Origin: Verrucomicrobiales bacterium
GTDB lineage: Bacteria; Verrucomicrobiota; Verrucomicrobiia; Limisphaerales; JAYPXF01
Length of the DNA: 64,000 nucleotides
NCBI GenBank assembly: GCA_002715965.1
Contig: PBAL01000079.1
Location: 34,779-98,778, forward strand
Direction of reading: 5' to 3'
The translations under genes were made by a program, and so were the position numbers. A model generated the notes under the pieces. That model did not search any database, was not told where the DNA came from, and saw nothing but the letters and a program-made list of their open reading frames with translations. Shown here in pieces: positions 1 through 8,337 of this stretch (position 1 is the first letter of the stretch; every line of letters begins with the position of its first letter).

Positions 1-163
1 GGTCGAGGTTGGGGGTGATGATGTTGCGTTGCTTGAGGATTCCAAAATCTCCGTAGCCCTGATCATCAGAAACAATAAGTACGATGTTTGGCTTCGAGGC
101 GGCTTGGGTTTGAAGGCAGGCAAGAGCTGTCAGGATGCAGACGAGCGGACGGACGAACTTCAT
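1..163 (-). CDS. Secreted sulfatase, N-terminal fragment (runs off the left edge)
   Basis: Only the first 54 codons lie in the window; the gene reads leftwards from an ATG at 161-163. The product starts with a hydrophobic signal peptide ending near QTQAAS, followed by KPNIVLIVSDDQGYGDFG, the first strand and paired metal-binding aspartates of the alkaline-phosphatase-like sulfatase fold, then TPNLD. These match the start of family S1 sulfatases, which remove sulfate esters from glycans and need a formylglycine made from a Cys or Ser further on. That residue lies outside the window, so activity and substrate cannot be judged. It is one of three sulfatase genes here, which fits a bacterium feeding on sulfated polysaccharide. 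Confidence 0.85.
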   Translation of the reverse strand, partial: MKFVRPLVCILTALACLQTQAASKPNIVLIVSDDQGYGDFGILKQRNIITPNLD

Positions 164-373
164 GTGACAATGGAGACACGCGTCGATTCAATGGAAAAGG
201 CTTTTCGGGTGTGGGAGACCTTCGGTCGGTCTGGTTAAACGGTCAGGAGACCGCTCCACAACTGAGTTTGATCATCCCCACACGACACATCCTGAAAAGG
301 CCTGAGCGGGCGCCATTGGATTGAAGGGGGTTGCCGACCAGTGGCCGGCGCTCCGTTTGGAATGACCAATCGC

Positions 374-946
374 TCAGGCGGGAACGGGCACGCCGTTCTC
401 GCGCCGGACCTGATCGAAGTATTCCTCGGCGACGATGTAACCGACACAGTCCTTCGAGCCACATTTGCAAGGATAGTCGCGGTAGCTGTCTAGACTGTAT
501 CCGTAATTGAAGGTCACTTCGTCACCCGGCTGGATGTCCTGGTCTGCGACGAGGTAGATGTGGTCCTCGTCTTGTTCCGCGCTGCAGTTGGGTACGCAAC
601 TGTGGTTGAGCAGGCGGGCGGGATTCCATTCCACGTTTCCATCGAGATCGAAATCGTCGTTGAGGCAGAAGATGTATTCGTTGTAGTCCTCGCACATCTT
701 CGAAGACTCATCCTTGGTAATATGCCGGCCGACATACTCGATCACGCGCGTGCCGGAGGGAATGGCTTTACGGGCAAATGCGCCCCGGCCTTCAATCTCG
801 GAGTAGCGAAAGAGAAGGAACTCGGTCGCTTCGGCGACTTCGATTTCATCACTGCACTTGCCCTGTCGACGGGCCTTGAAAGCCTCGGCTTCTTCGTTCT
901 CGCCGCGCAGTTCGCCTTTCTTCTTTTTTGCTTTCGATTCGCCCAT
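374..946 (-). CDS. SET-domain protein, putative protein-lysine methyltransferase
   Basis: The 190-residue product has a lysine/glutamate-rich N-terminal tail of about 40 residues and then a compact SET domain. Visible signatures are GRGAFA (about 53-58), the NHSCVPNC box (114-121) that forms part of the S-adenosylmethionine and lysine channel, GDEVTFNYGY (141-150) with the catalytic-type tyrosine, and a post-SET zinc cluster CxCx4C (C160, C162, C167) near the C terminus. SET enzymes transfer methyl groups to lysine side chains, classically of histones; bacterial homologues exist, for example the chlamydial NUE protein. The substrate here is unknown. The basic N-terminal tail might bind nucleic acid or itself be methylated (inference). 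It is a single gene, not obviously in an operon, about 80 bases downstream of the O-methyltransferase gene. Confidence 0.85.
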   Translation of the reverse strand: MGESKAKKKKGELRGENEEAEAFKARRQGKCSDEIEVAEATEFLLFRYSEIEGRGAFARKAIPSGTRVIEYVGRHITKDESSKMCEDYNEYIFCLNDDFDLDGNVEWNPARLLNHSCVPNCSAEQDEDHIYLVADQDIQPGDEVTFNYGYSLDSYRDYPCKCGSKDCVGYIVAEEYFDQVRRENGVPVPA

Positions 947-1026
947 CGAATTATTGAAGGTGAGAACGTGTCATTTTCGACACGGTGAAGTCAATGTTAC
1001 GGAAGCATTCGATCGCTTGAAAACGC

Positions 1027-2070
1027 TCATCGGCGGATCGCCGTCATGAATCCGCGATCGGCAATCGTCTTGCGATGGGGGCCCGTCTCAAAACCCAGCT
1101 CGTTGAGAATCGATCCGTATTCAGCGGGGGTATAGCACTTGCCTTGAGTGATGTTCATGAGCAGGGCGGAATACTCCGCAACGGGGAGCGGGCCGGTCTT
1201 GTCATCATTGATAAAGGCTTCGTGAATGATGAGCAAACCTCCGGCAGGAAGCGTTTCAGCGGATCTTTCCAACAGCATTCGAACCTCCGGGAAGTCCCAA
1301 TCGTGCAAGACATTAGAAAGCAACACGACATCGGCATCGCGCGGCCATGGATCGGCGAACATGTTGGCCGTCGTCACGGACACTGAACCTTCTAGTTTGT
1401 GACGCACAATTTCTTCACGTGCGATCTGATCGACAGGCGCCTGTTCCATCACAATCGCTTCAAGATGGGGATGGGCCGCAACCATTGTGCAGGCGTAGAT
1501 CCCCGACCCACCCCCGACATCCAACACGCGCTTGCCATCCTTGAGCTCAGGCGCAAGTGCTTGCGCGAGCTTTTGACCGAACGCCTTGCCCCGACAATTC
1601 ATGAGTTCAGTAAATCCGCGGGCAAACTCCTCTGAGAGCATGGATTCGTGCCAATCATTCCCGTCCTCCTTCGCCTGCCAATTCGCTGGCTTGCCAGTTC
1701 GAAGGACTTTTAGAAATTCGTGCACAATCGGCGTGTCCTGAATCGGCGCATAGTATGGCCCCAGAAACCAGTCCGATCCGCGAACGAGGTGTTCGCGAGC
1801 CAGCTCAGTCAGTTCGTGACGATCGTCGTCATTCGTCGTCAGGAATCCATTCGCGCGAAGCAGAGTCAGCAGCACATCAGCAGGGCGTGGGGCGAATTCA
1901 AAGTGCTCGCAAATCGCCTTTGTGTCCGCGCCCGCATTGTCATTCAGCCACGTGAAGAAATCGAAATGTACGATGGCCGCAGCCAGGAGTTCAGCCGCGT
2001 ATTGGCGATCGCGGTAACGAAGGATCTGCGCCGGATCGGTAACGGGAGCGTTGCGGAGATTCGCACTCAT
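1027..2070 (-). CDS. SAM-dependent O-methyltransferase, acetylserotonin/hydroxyneurosporene type
   Basis: The 347-residue product has the two-part build of the Methyltransf_2 family. An N-terminal winged-helix dimerisation region (about 15-100, with LLAAAIVHFDFFTWL) is followed by a Rossmann methyltransferase domain with the SAM loop VLDVGGGSGIYA (about 183-194), an acidic strand-2 position in AIVMEQAP, and the LSNVLHDWDF motif typical of this family, including the catalytic-type His in LHDW. Family members methylate hydroxyl groups of small aromatic or polyketide-like molecules. I chose the ATG at 2070; a TTG two codons upstream is possible. The 3' end faces the SET gene. No biosynthetic cluster surrounds it, so the acceptor is unknown. 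Confidence 0.85.
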   Translation of the reverse strand: MSANLRNAPVTDPAQILRYRDRQYAAELLAAAIVHFDFFTWLNDNAGADTKAICEHFEFAPRPADVLLTLLRANGFLTTNDDDRHELTELAREHLVRGSDWFLGPYYAPIQDTPIVHEFLKVLRTGKPANWQAKEDGNDWHESMLSEEFARGFTELMNCRGKAFGQKLAQALAPELKDGKRVLDVGGGSGIYACTMVAAHPHLEAIVMEQAPVDQIAREEIVRHKLEGSVSVTTANMFADPWPRDADVVLLSNVLHDWDFPEVRMLLERSAETLPAGGLLIIHEAFINDDKTGPLPVAEYSALLMNITQGKCYTPAEYGSILNELGFETGPHRKTIADRGFMTAIRR

Positions 2071-2248
2071 GCGCAACGGTGGGCGGATTTGGCGCGGATT
2101 GAAAGCGAGTTGATCAACTGCTGAAACCGGGTGTCAGAAATTGTCTGACGCAAATCTAGCTACACCTAGGGAGTTTCACTCGGGCAGATTCCGTTTTCCC
2201 CGATACCTTGCCACGCAGCTGAAAAGCAACCTGCTCAGTTAAGAGGTC

Positions 2249-3316
2249 ATGAGTAGCGATGGTAGAGTTACACTACCCCAGGTGCTGAACTGTCTGGAGC
2301 CGGGAGGACTCGAGAACGGGATGGCAAACGTTGCCAATCGTCTTCCCGAGTCTGAATTTGATGTGCATTTCTGCTGTCTGGAGGCAGGCGGAGAGTTTGT
2401 CGATCGCCTCCAACGCGCGGAAAACGTGGTGGAGTTGAAACGCCACCCCGGCTTTTCAATCAAGACCGTCGCGCGCCTGGTCAGCGTGATCCACAAGGTA
2501 GAGCCGGACGTTGTCCATTCGCACAATCTCGCGCCACTCACTTACTCCGCCCTCGCGACTGGCTTTGGCGTCTGGAAGCCGCTGCTGCAGGGCGAACATG
2601 GGGTGCTCCCTGGCGAAAAAGGTTCGGATAAGCGCCTGAAATTCCGAGGCCGCCTCTATCACGCCTGCAAGAAGATCCACACCGTTTCGGAAGACCTTCG
2701 CAGTTGGTTGATCGGCAAGGGCTACAAACCGTCGAAGATTGTCGCGGTCGTAAACGGCGTGGACGTGGAGCGCTTCGCTCCCGGCGATCGTGCCGAAGCT
2801 CGGCATTCCAGCAGACGGGGAGTTCATTGGGATCGTCGGCCGCATGGTCCCCGGCAAGAAACACCGTGTGCTGTTTGATGCCTCCGAACAAATCTCCAAT
2901 CAATTTCCAAGTTCCCGCCTGCTGGTGGCCGGCGGTGGCGGCAGTTGCGAAGCGGAAGTGAAACAGGCCGCGAAGAATTCTCCGGTCAGCGTTCGGATTC
3001 ATCTCGTCGGTTTTCAATCGATATCGTGCCCTGCTACCGCGCGATGGATCTGCTCTCGGAACCGGAACAGCGTCATGCCATGGAAAGCGCCATCCTCAAC
3101 CGTTTCACCATGCAGCGAATGGCAAACTACTACGCCTCATTGTATCGCGAGATCGTCGCGCCGAAGCAAAGCAAACAGAGGGGCGCCCGCCTGGATTCAG
3201 ACGTCAGTGTCTTCGAACAGACGGCAGGTGATCGACAAATCCAGCATCCGTCCGCCGGAGTTCCGCGACCACACGACGCCGGAGCGAGGTCAGGCGCTCG
3301 GCTTGAGACCCACTAG
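2249..3316 (+). pseudogene. Glycosyltransferase family 4, broken by two frameshifts and a probable internal deletion
   Basis: The gene starts at an ATG preceded by AAGAGG. Its first about 180 codons encode a GT-B N-terminal domain (GGLENGMANVANRL, VVHSHN, GEHG, VNGVDVERF). Near 2785-2805 the reading continues in another frame (GIPADGEFIGIVGRMVPGKK, LLVAGGGG, IHLVGFQ). Near 3005-3020 it returns to the first frame (DIVPCYRAMDLL). There it jumps directly to a C-terminal helix typical of the family end (RFTMQRMANYYASLYREI). The segment that should hold the donor-binding Glu motif and the G-L-P loop is missing, roughly 60-80 residues. The last about 110 bases overlap the 3' end of the facing sulfatase gene. 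Frameshifts alone could be sequencing errors, but the missing motif indicates real decay. Confidence 0.8.
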
Positions 3317-4739
3317 CAGCCAGGTTGTTGAGTTCTGCCGGATCGTTCTCGAGGTCGTAGAGTTCCTCCGTCTCTCCTTCCACCAAGGTGCGCACGTATT
3401 TGTAGCGCCCATCCTGCAACATTACATACCAGGGCACGCCCGCCGTATTCCTCAGCAACTTGGGATCGGTTGGGATGGTGTCGGTATCCGAGCCGTACGA
3501 ACGTCCTGTATGAACCATGAAGGCCGCGCGACCAGACTTCCTTCCGGGATTCTTGAGCAAGGGAGTGAGATCGCGTCCATGCAGCTTCCAGGGTTCGTTC
3601 ATGCCTGCGAAGTTGAAGAAGGTGGGGATCAAGTCAGGACCGCTTACCGGCGTATCGCAAACTTTGCCTGCGGGAAGTTGTTTCGGCATGGAAACGATCA
3701 AGGGAGAACGAATCGTCGCGTCGTATGCAGCCACCTTGGTGCGGAAGCCATGCTGCCCCCAGGCAAAGCCCTGATCCGCAGTGAACACGATAAGCGTGTT
3801 CTCATACTGGCCGGTTTCCTTGAGCGTTTTCACCAACTGCCCCACGGCTTCGTCCAGCGCCAAAACGCCTTGATGATACTGGCGAACCCAACTGCTCAGG
3901 TCACTGCCGTGCAACCCGCGCGTTGCGCTCAGTTCGCCGGTCGCGCGTCGACGCCCCTTGTATTGGGGTAACCCATCCTCGCCTTTGAACCAGCTGTTGA
4001 TCTCCTGCATGTAGGCGGGCTTGCCGGGGCGGGGAGGATAAATGTCCGCGGGTATCGGCACTTGCACATCAGGGTAATCATCCAGGTGCCGCTTGGCCGG
4101 GGTATACGGTCCGTGCACCGCGCCGTAACACAGCCAGAGATACCACGGCTTGTTTGGATCACGACCTTCACCCTTGAGATAATTGACCGCCCACTTCGTG
4201 TAATTGTCGGTGGTGTATCCCTTGACCATCCGCGCCTCGCCTCCGTTGAACTCCGTCATCTGGTCCTTGTAATAGCTGCCCGCGTTTGAGGTGTGGCGGG
4301 GGCGGTTCCAGACGATCTGAAAATCCCAATCACGTCCGAATCCCGTGTCCGTACCCGTATGCCACTTGCCGATCTGCGCCGTCTGGTAACCGTTGTTCCG
4401 GAAGACGCTTGGCCAGAACCGACATTTCTTCGGATCGTACTCGCTCCCCGGATACTTCCCCACCATCCGCATGGATTCCACCGCGTGCTGGTATTGCCCC
4501 GTCAGCAATGACGCGCGCGAAGGCATGCACCAGGTCCCGATGTAGGCATACTTGAATCGCACCCCCTTTGCAGCCAGCGCGTCAATATTCGGCGTCTTCA
4601 CGAACGAATACGCCTCCGGATAACAACCAACCGTACGGTGCGAATGATCATCGGTGTAAATGAACAGAATGTTCGGACGTTCCTCGGCTGACGCAAAGCC
4701 GAACACCGCGAGACAGAACAAGGACAACAGGCGATTCAT
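3204..4739 (-). CDS. Secreted sulfatase (family S1), complete
   Basis: The 511-residue protein begins with a signal peptide (MNRLLSLFCLAVFGFASA). It has RPNILFIYTDDHSHR with the metal-binding aspartates (D30, D31) and the canonical formylglycine motif C-M-P-S-R at C71 followed by ASLLTGQ. Further conserved blocks are IGKWHTG, the FTADQGFAWGQHG metal/substrate loop and a C-terminal LYDLENDPAELNNLA segment typical of this fold. The Cys-type motif implies maturation by a formylglycine-generating enzyme, which is not in the window. It probably desulfates a glycan in the periplasm or outside the cell; the exact sugar cannot be read from sequence alone. The gene is divergent from the M16 pair, with 151 bases between the start codons, and its 3' end overlaps the broken glycosyltransferase. 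Confidence 0.93.
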   Translation of the reverse strand: MNRLLSLFCLAVFGFASAEERPNILFIYTDDHSHRTVGCYPEAYSFVKTPNIDALAAKGVRFKYAYIGTWCMPSRASLLTGQYQHAVESMRMVGKYPGSEYDPKKCRFWPSVFRNNGYQTAQIGKWHTGTDTGFGRDWDFQIVWNRPRHTSNAGSYYKDQMTEFNGGEARMVKGYTTDNYTKWAVNYLKGEGRDPNKPWYLWLCYGAVHGPYTPAKRHLDDYPDVQVPIPADIYPPRPGKPAYMQEINSWFKGEDGLPQYKGRRRATGELSATRGLHGSDLSSWVRQYHQGVLALDEAVGQLVKTLKETGQYENTLIVFTADQGFAWGQHGFRTKVAAYDATIRSPLIVSMPKQLPAGKVCDTPVSGPDLIPTFFNFAGMNEPWKLHGRDLTPLLKNPGRKSGRAAFMVHTGRSYGSDTDTIPTDPKLLRNTAGVPWYVMLQDGRYKYVRTLVEGETEELYDLENDPAELNNLAASGSQAERLTSLRRRVVAELRRTDAGFVDHLPSVRRH

Positions 4740-4890
4740 TAAGCGCGAGGTTGGTCAGTCCATCGGGCCAAGGCAAGGTTGATTGATCGATCTAATCCAA
4801 GCAATTAGCGCCACGAAACTGCCCTCCACAACCGACATTGACGCCACGCGGCAATTACGCTTCTGTCGGACTCCGTCAATTGATTCGCAT

Positions 4891-6615
4891 ATGAAGCTTC
4901 GTATCACCCTCCTCCTGCTAGCCGGTGTGCTCACCTCGCCCGCACAGCAGCTCAAAGTCATCGAGAAATATCTCCCCAACGGATTCAAGATACTCATGGT
5001 CGAGCGCCGAGACGCACCCATGGTCGCCGGCGGCTGGGTGGCCCACGTGGGCAGCGCCAACGAGCGACCGGGCATGACCGGTATTGCGCATTTGTTTGAA
5101 CACATGCTGTTCAAAGGTACGCCGGTTCTTGGAACAAAGAATTACGGCAAGGACCTGGAAATCATTGAGAAACAGGAAGAGGTCCGCGAAGCCATGCGGC
5201 AGGAATCCGCGAAGATGCGCGACGAGTTCCGACGCGGCCTCATCAAGGATCCCACCAAGCCGGAAAATCAGTCGGAGAAATATCGGAAGCTCGAGAAGGA
5301 GTTCAAGAAGCTCGTCGAGGAACAAAGAGAGATTCTGGTGAAGAACGAATTCGACCGCATCTACACCGGCGGGGGCGGTTCGATGATGAACGCCTACACC
5401 AGCATGGACATGACCGCCTATTTCATCACCGTGCCGGCGAACAAGCTGGAACTCTGGATGTGGATGGAATCGGAACGGATTCTTCAACCGATCTTCCGCG
5501 AATTCTATGCCGAGCGCGACGTGGTCTTCGAGGAACGCCGCATGCGCACCGAATCCACTCCGCTGGGACGATTGAACGAATCGTTCTGGGCGATGTTCTG
5601 GGAATCACACCCCTACAGCTGGCCAACCGTCGGCTGGCCTTCGGACATCCCGGCCATCACCAAGGCCCAGGCAGATGAGTTCTACGCGACCTACTACGCA
5701 CCGGAAAACATCACGTTGATCCTGGTCGGCGACTTCAAATGGCAGGACTGCTTCAAGCTGGTCAATCGATACTTCTCCCGCATTCCCAAAGGCACGCGCA
5801 AGGTGCCCGAAGTGGTGACTGCCGAGATCAAGCAGGTCGGTGAGAAACGGCTCTACGGAGAAGCCGATGCCAATCCCCAGATCGATATCATGTTTCACAC
5901 GCCGGCCTTTGGGCATACGGATTCCTATCCGCTTCGTGTCGTATCCCGCCTGCTCTCCACCCGCACCGGCCGCCTCTACAAGAAGCTGATCGATGTCGAA
6001 GACAAGGTGGCCACGGATACTTTTGCGGCGAACTACACCTTGAAATATGGCGGTGTGTTCACGATTGGAGGCGAAGCTGCCGAAGGCAAAAAGCCCGAAG
6101 ACGTCGAGAAGGCCGTTTTGGCCGAGCTCGAACGACTCAAGGAAGAACTGGTTCCCGCCCGCGAACTGCAAAAGGTGAAGAACAACTTTGCCGCATCGGA
6201 GTACCGCAAGCTCGCACACAGCCATGCCATTCTCCATCAGCTGATGCGCTACGAAGGCTCCGGCCGCTGGCAGGAATTCAATGAAGCCGGCCCAAAGATC
6301 CAGGCCGTGAAACCAGAAGACATCCAACGCGTCGCCAAGGAATACTTCAAGAAAACCAACCGTTCAGTTGCAATCTACACGCGCAAGCCGGGCTCCAAGA
6401 AGGACACGGAATTCGCCGGACTCACCTCGCAACAAATTCCCTTCGTGCGGCAATTCGTCGCGCGTCTGAAACAACAGAAGGACGTGGCAGGACTCAAGGC
6501 GCAACTCGGACAGATGAGCGCGCAGTTGGAGAAAACCGACCAGAAGAACCAGGCGATGATGAAGGTCATCATCAAGAAGATCCAGGAACGCATCGCCGAA
6601 CTCGAATCCAAGTAA
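4891..6615 (+). CDS. Secreted zinc peptidase, family M16, catalytic subunit
   Basis: I chose the ATG at 4891 because it gives a clean signal peptide (MKLRITLLLLAGVLTSPAQ); an in-frame extension upstream looks non-coding. The inverzincin motif HLFEH (H67, E70, H71) is followed by MLFKGT, and the third zinc ligand is most likely E208 in FYAERDVVFEE. The spacing between HxxEH and that Glu is about 137 residues rather than the usual about 76, because a charged, probably coiled-coil segment (about 85-150) is inserted. The C-terminal M16 half contains the substrate-gripping region around TRTGRLYKKL. The last 50 residues form another Lys/Gln-rich helix. It is followed 18 bases later by an M16 homologue without the zinc motif, the usual active/inactive partnership of bacterial two-chain M16 peptidases. 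Likely role: degradation of peptides in the periplasm. Confidence 0.92.
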   Translation: MKLRITLLLLAGVLTSPAQQLKVIEKYLPNGFKILMVERRDAPMVAGGWVAHVGSANERPGMTGIAHLFEHMLFKGTPVLGTKNYGKDLEIIEKQEEVREAMRQESAKMRDEFRRGLIKDPTKPENQSEKYRKLEKEFKKLVEEQREILVKNEFDRIYTGGGGSMMNAYTSMDMTAYFITVPANKLELWMWMESERILQPIFREFYAERDVVFEERRMRTESTPLGRLNESFWAMFWESHPYSWPTVGWPSDIPAITKAQADEFYATYYAPENITLILVGDFKWQDCFKLVNRYFSRIPKGTRKVPEVVTAEIKQVGEKRLYGEADANPQIDIMFHTPAFGHTDSYPLRVVSRLLSTRTGRLYKKLIDVEDKVATDTFAANYTLKYGGVFTIGGEAAEGKKPEDVEKAVLAELERLKEELVPARELQKVKNNFAASEYRKLAHSHAILHQLMRYEGSGRWQEFNEAGPKIQAVKPEDIQRVAKEYFKKTNRSVAIYTRKPGSKKDTEFAGLTSQQIPFVRQFVARLKQQKDVAGLKAQLGQMSAQLEKTDQKNQAMMKVIIKKIQERIAELESK

Positions 6616-6633
6616 GCTCAACATTTTGATCCC

Positions 6634-8106
6634 ATGAAGATGAAGGCAATCCTCACCCTCTCGCTCGCAGTCCTCGGCTTGAACGCTGTTGCCCAGCCCA
6701 TCCCTGATCGGCCGGAGAAACTCAAGTATCCGAAACTCACCTTCGAGCCGCCAATGGCCGACGACTTTCGGCACCAACTCAAGGCCGGCCCCGTTGCGTA
6801 CCTGGTCCCTGACCGCGAACTGCCGCTGATCAACATTTCAGTGAGCGTCCGGGCCGGCACCTGGCTGGAACCTGAAGGCAAGGAAGGTCTGGCAGACATG
6901 ACCGGTTACCTTCTCAGCCGAGGTGGCACGAAAAGCTGGAGTGCCAAGGACCTCGACGAACACATGGCCTTCCTCGCCGCGCAACTCGGCAGTTCCATTG
7001 GTGATACCAGCGGGAGCGTGAGCCTCAATCTCCTGACCAAGGACCTTGATGAAGGCCTCAAGATCCTGCGCGAAGTCCTCACCAGCCCACGCTTCGAAAC
7101 CGCCAAGCTCAAGCTCCGCAAGGACCAGTTGCTGCAGAACATGAAGCAACGCAATGACAACCCACGGAGCATCGAACGCCGCGAACGCTACCGCCTCGTC
7201 TATGGTGACGACTTCTTCCTCAATCGCCTCTCCACCAAGGCATCCATCGAGTCCATCACCCAGGACGACCTCAAAAGATTCCATCGTCGATGGTTTGCGC
7301 CAAAAAACTTCATCGTGGCCGCCAACGGCGACTTTGACGTGAAGCAGATGCGCGCCAAGCTGGAGAAGCTGTTTGCCAAATGGCCTTTCAAGGGCTCAAC
7401 GCCTTCCCCGATCCCGACCAACTACACGATGGCCAAACCGGGCATTTACATTGTTGAGAAAGACATTCCCCAAGGACGGGTGAACGTCGTGTTGCCGGGC
7501 ATCCACCGCGATGATCCTGAGTATTTCCAATCTCAGATCATGAACGACATCCTCGGTGGCGGGGGCTTCACCTCACGCATCATGAACCGCGTGCGCTCGG
7601 ATGAAGGCCTTGCCTATTCGGCCGGCAGCGCGCTGCCCGGTGGCATCTACTATCCGCAGTATTTCATTGCCGGTTTCCAATCCAAGTCACCCACCGTGGC
7701 CTACGCCACTTCCATCGTGATGGAGGAACTTGAGAAGATTACCGACTCACGCGTGACCGATGAGGAAATTGACACGGCAAAGAAATCCTACATCGAGACC
7801 TTTCCCCAGTCATTCGCAACCAAAGGACAAGTCGCCGGCCTTTTCGCGACCGAGGAAATGACAGGGCGCTACAAATCCAACCCCAACTACTACCGGGACT
7901 ATCGCGAAAAGATCGAAGCGGTAAACGCATCGGATGTCCGGACCATCGCCAAGCGCCTCATGAAACTCGACCGCGCGATCATCCTGCTCGTCGGCAAGAA
8001 GGAAGACATCCTCAAAGGCCATCCCGATCACAAGGCCAAGGTGACCGACCTCTCCAAAGGCCAGATCACCGACGTTCCCCTGCGCGATCCGTTGACCTTG
8101 GAGTAA
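6634..8106 (+). CDS. M16 peptidase-like protein lacking zinc ligands, probable partner subunit
   Basis: The 490-residue protein starts with a signal peptide (MKMKAILTLSLAVLGLNAVA) and has the two M16 halves. Where HxxEH should stand the sequence reads GLADMTGYLLSRGG, so both histidines and the glutamate are absent and this chain cannot bind the catalytic zinc. The C-terminal half keeps the conserved substrate-positioning region GGGGFTSRIMNRVRSDEGLAY with its Arg and Tyr. In known two-subunit M16 enzymes one chain supplies the zinc site and the other the Arg/Tyr pair, so this fits a heterodimer with the upstream product (inference from family knowledge and the 18-base spacing). The same transcript is likely. 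A REP-like palindrome follows about 70 bases after the stop. Confidence 0.9.
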   Translation: MKMKAILTLSLAVLGLNAVAQPIPDRPEKLKYPKLTFEPPMADDFRHQLKAGPVAYLVPDRELPLINISVSVRAGTWLEPEGKEGLADMTGYLLSRGGTKSWSAKDLDEHMAFLAAQLGSSIGDTSGSVSLNLLTKDLDEGLKILREVLTSPRFETAKLKLRKDQLLQNMKQRNDNPRSIERRERYRLVYGDDFFLNRLSTKASIESITQDDLKRFHRRWFAPKNFIVAANGDFDVKQMRAKLEKLFAKWPFKGSTPSPIPTNYTMAKPGIYIVEKDIPQGRVNVVLPGIHRDDPEYFQSQIMNDILGGGGFTSRIMNRVRSDEGLAYSAGSALPGGIYYPQYFIAGFQSKSPTVAYATSIVMEELEKITDSRVTDEEIDTAKKSYIETFPQSFATKGQVAGLFATEEMTGRYKSNPNYYRDYREKIEAVNASDVRTIAKRLMKLDRAIILLVGKKEDILKGHPDHKAKVTDLSKGQITDVPLRDPLTLE

Positions 8107-8174
8107 TCGGCAGAAGCACCGACACGAGTGACCAATCGATCAAACGGTTTTTGATGCATTCTACTCCACCCCGG

Positions 8175-8209
8175 CCCTCACCCGCTGGGAGAGGGCTTGA
8201 GAGTGAGGG
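8175..8209. repeat. REP-like imperfect palindrome
   Basis: CCCTCAC at 8175-8181 is matched by GTGAGGG at 8203-8209, with further complementarity between the arms (CTGGGAGAGGG in the centre). This resembles the short GC-rich palindromes found between genes in many bacteria. It lies in the 231-base gap between the M16 pair and the DUF1549 gene and may stabilise or end the upstream transcript. No T-run follows, so I do not call it an intrinsic terminator. No second copy was noticed in this window. Confidence 0.45.
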
Positions 8210-8337
8210 AGAAGACACACGGTTTCGGTTGAGGTCTCCGTTGCCATCGCCACCTCTCATAATCACACACCGTCGTTCGCCGATTGATAAAAAGAATCGA
8301 ACGCGCAATGGGGCTGGCCTACCTTGCGACTGAAACC

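Noticed and set aside
2790..3971. A 393-codon plus-strand frame running from the glycosyltransferase into the sulfatase
   Set aside because: Only its first about 75 codons encode glycosyltransferase sequence; the rest is antisense to a clear sulfatase, so it is a product of the frameshift.
5605..6327. A 240-codon minus-strand frame opposite the M16 peptidase
   Set aside because: It is a shadow of the M16 gene, which has catalytic motifs and a signal peptide.
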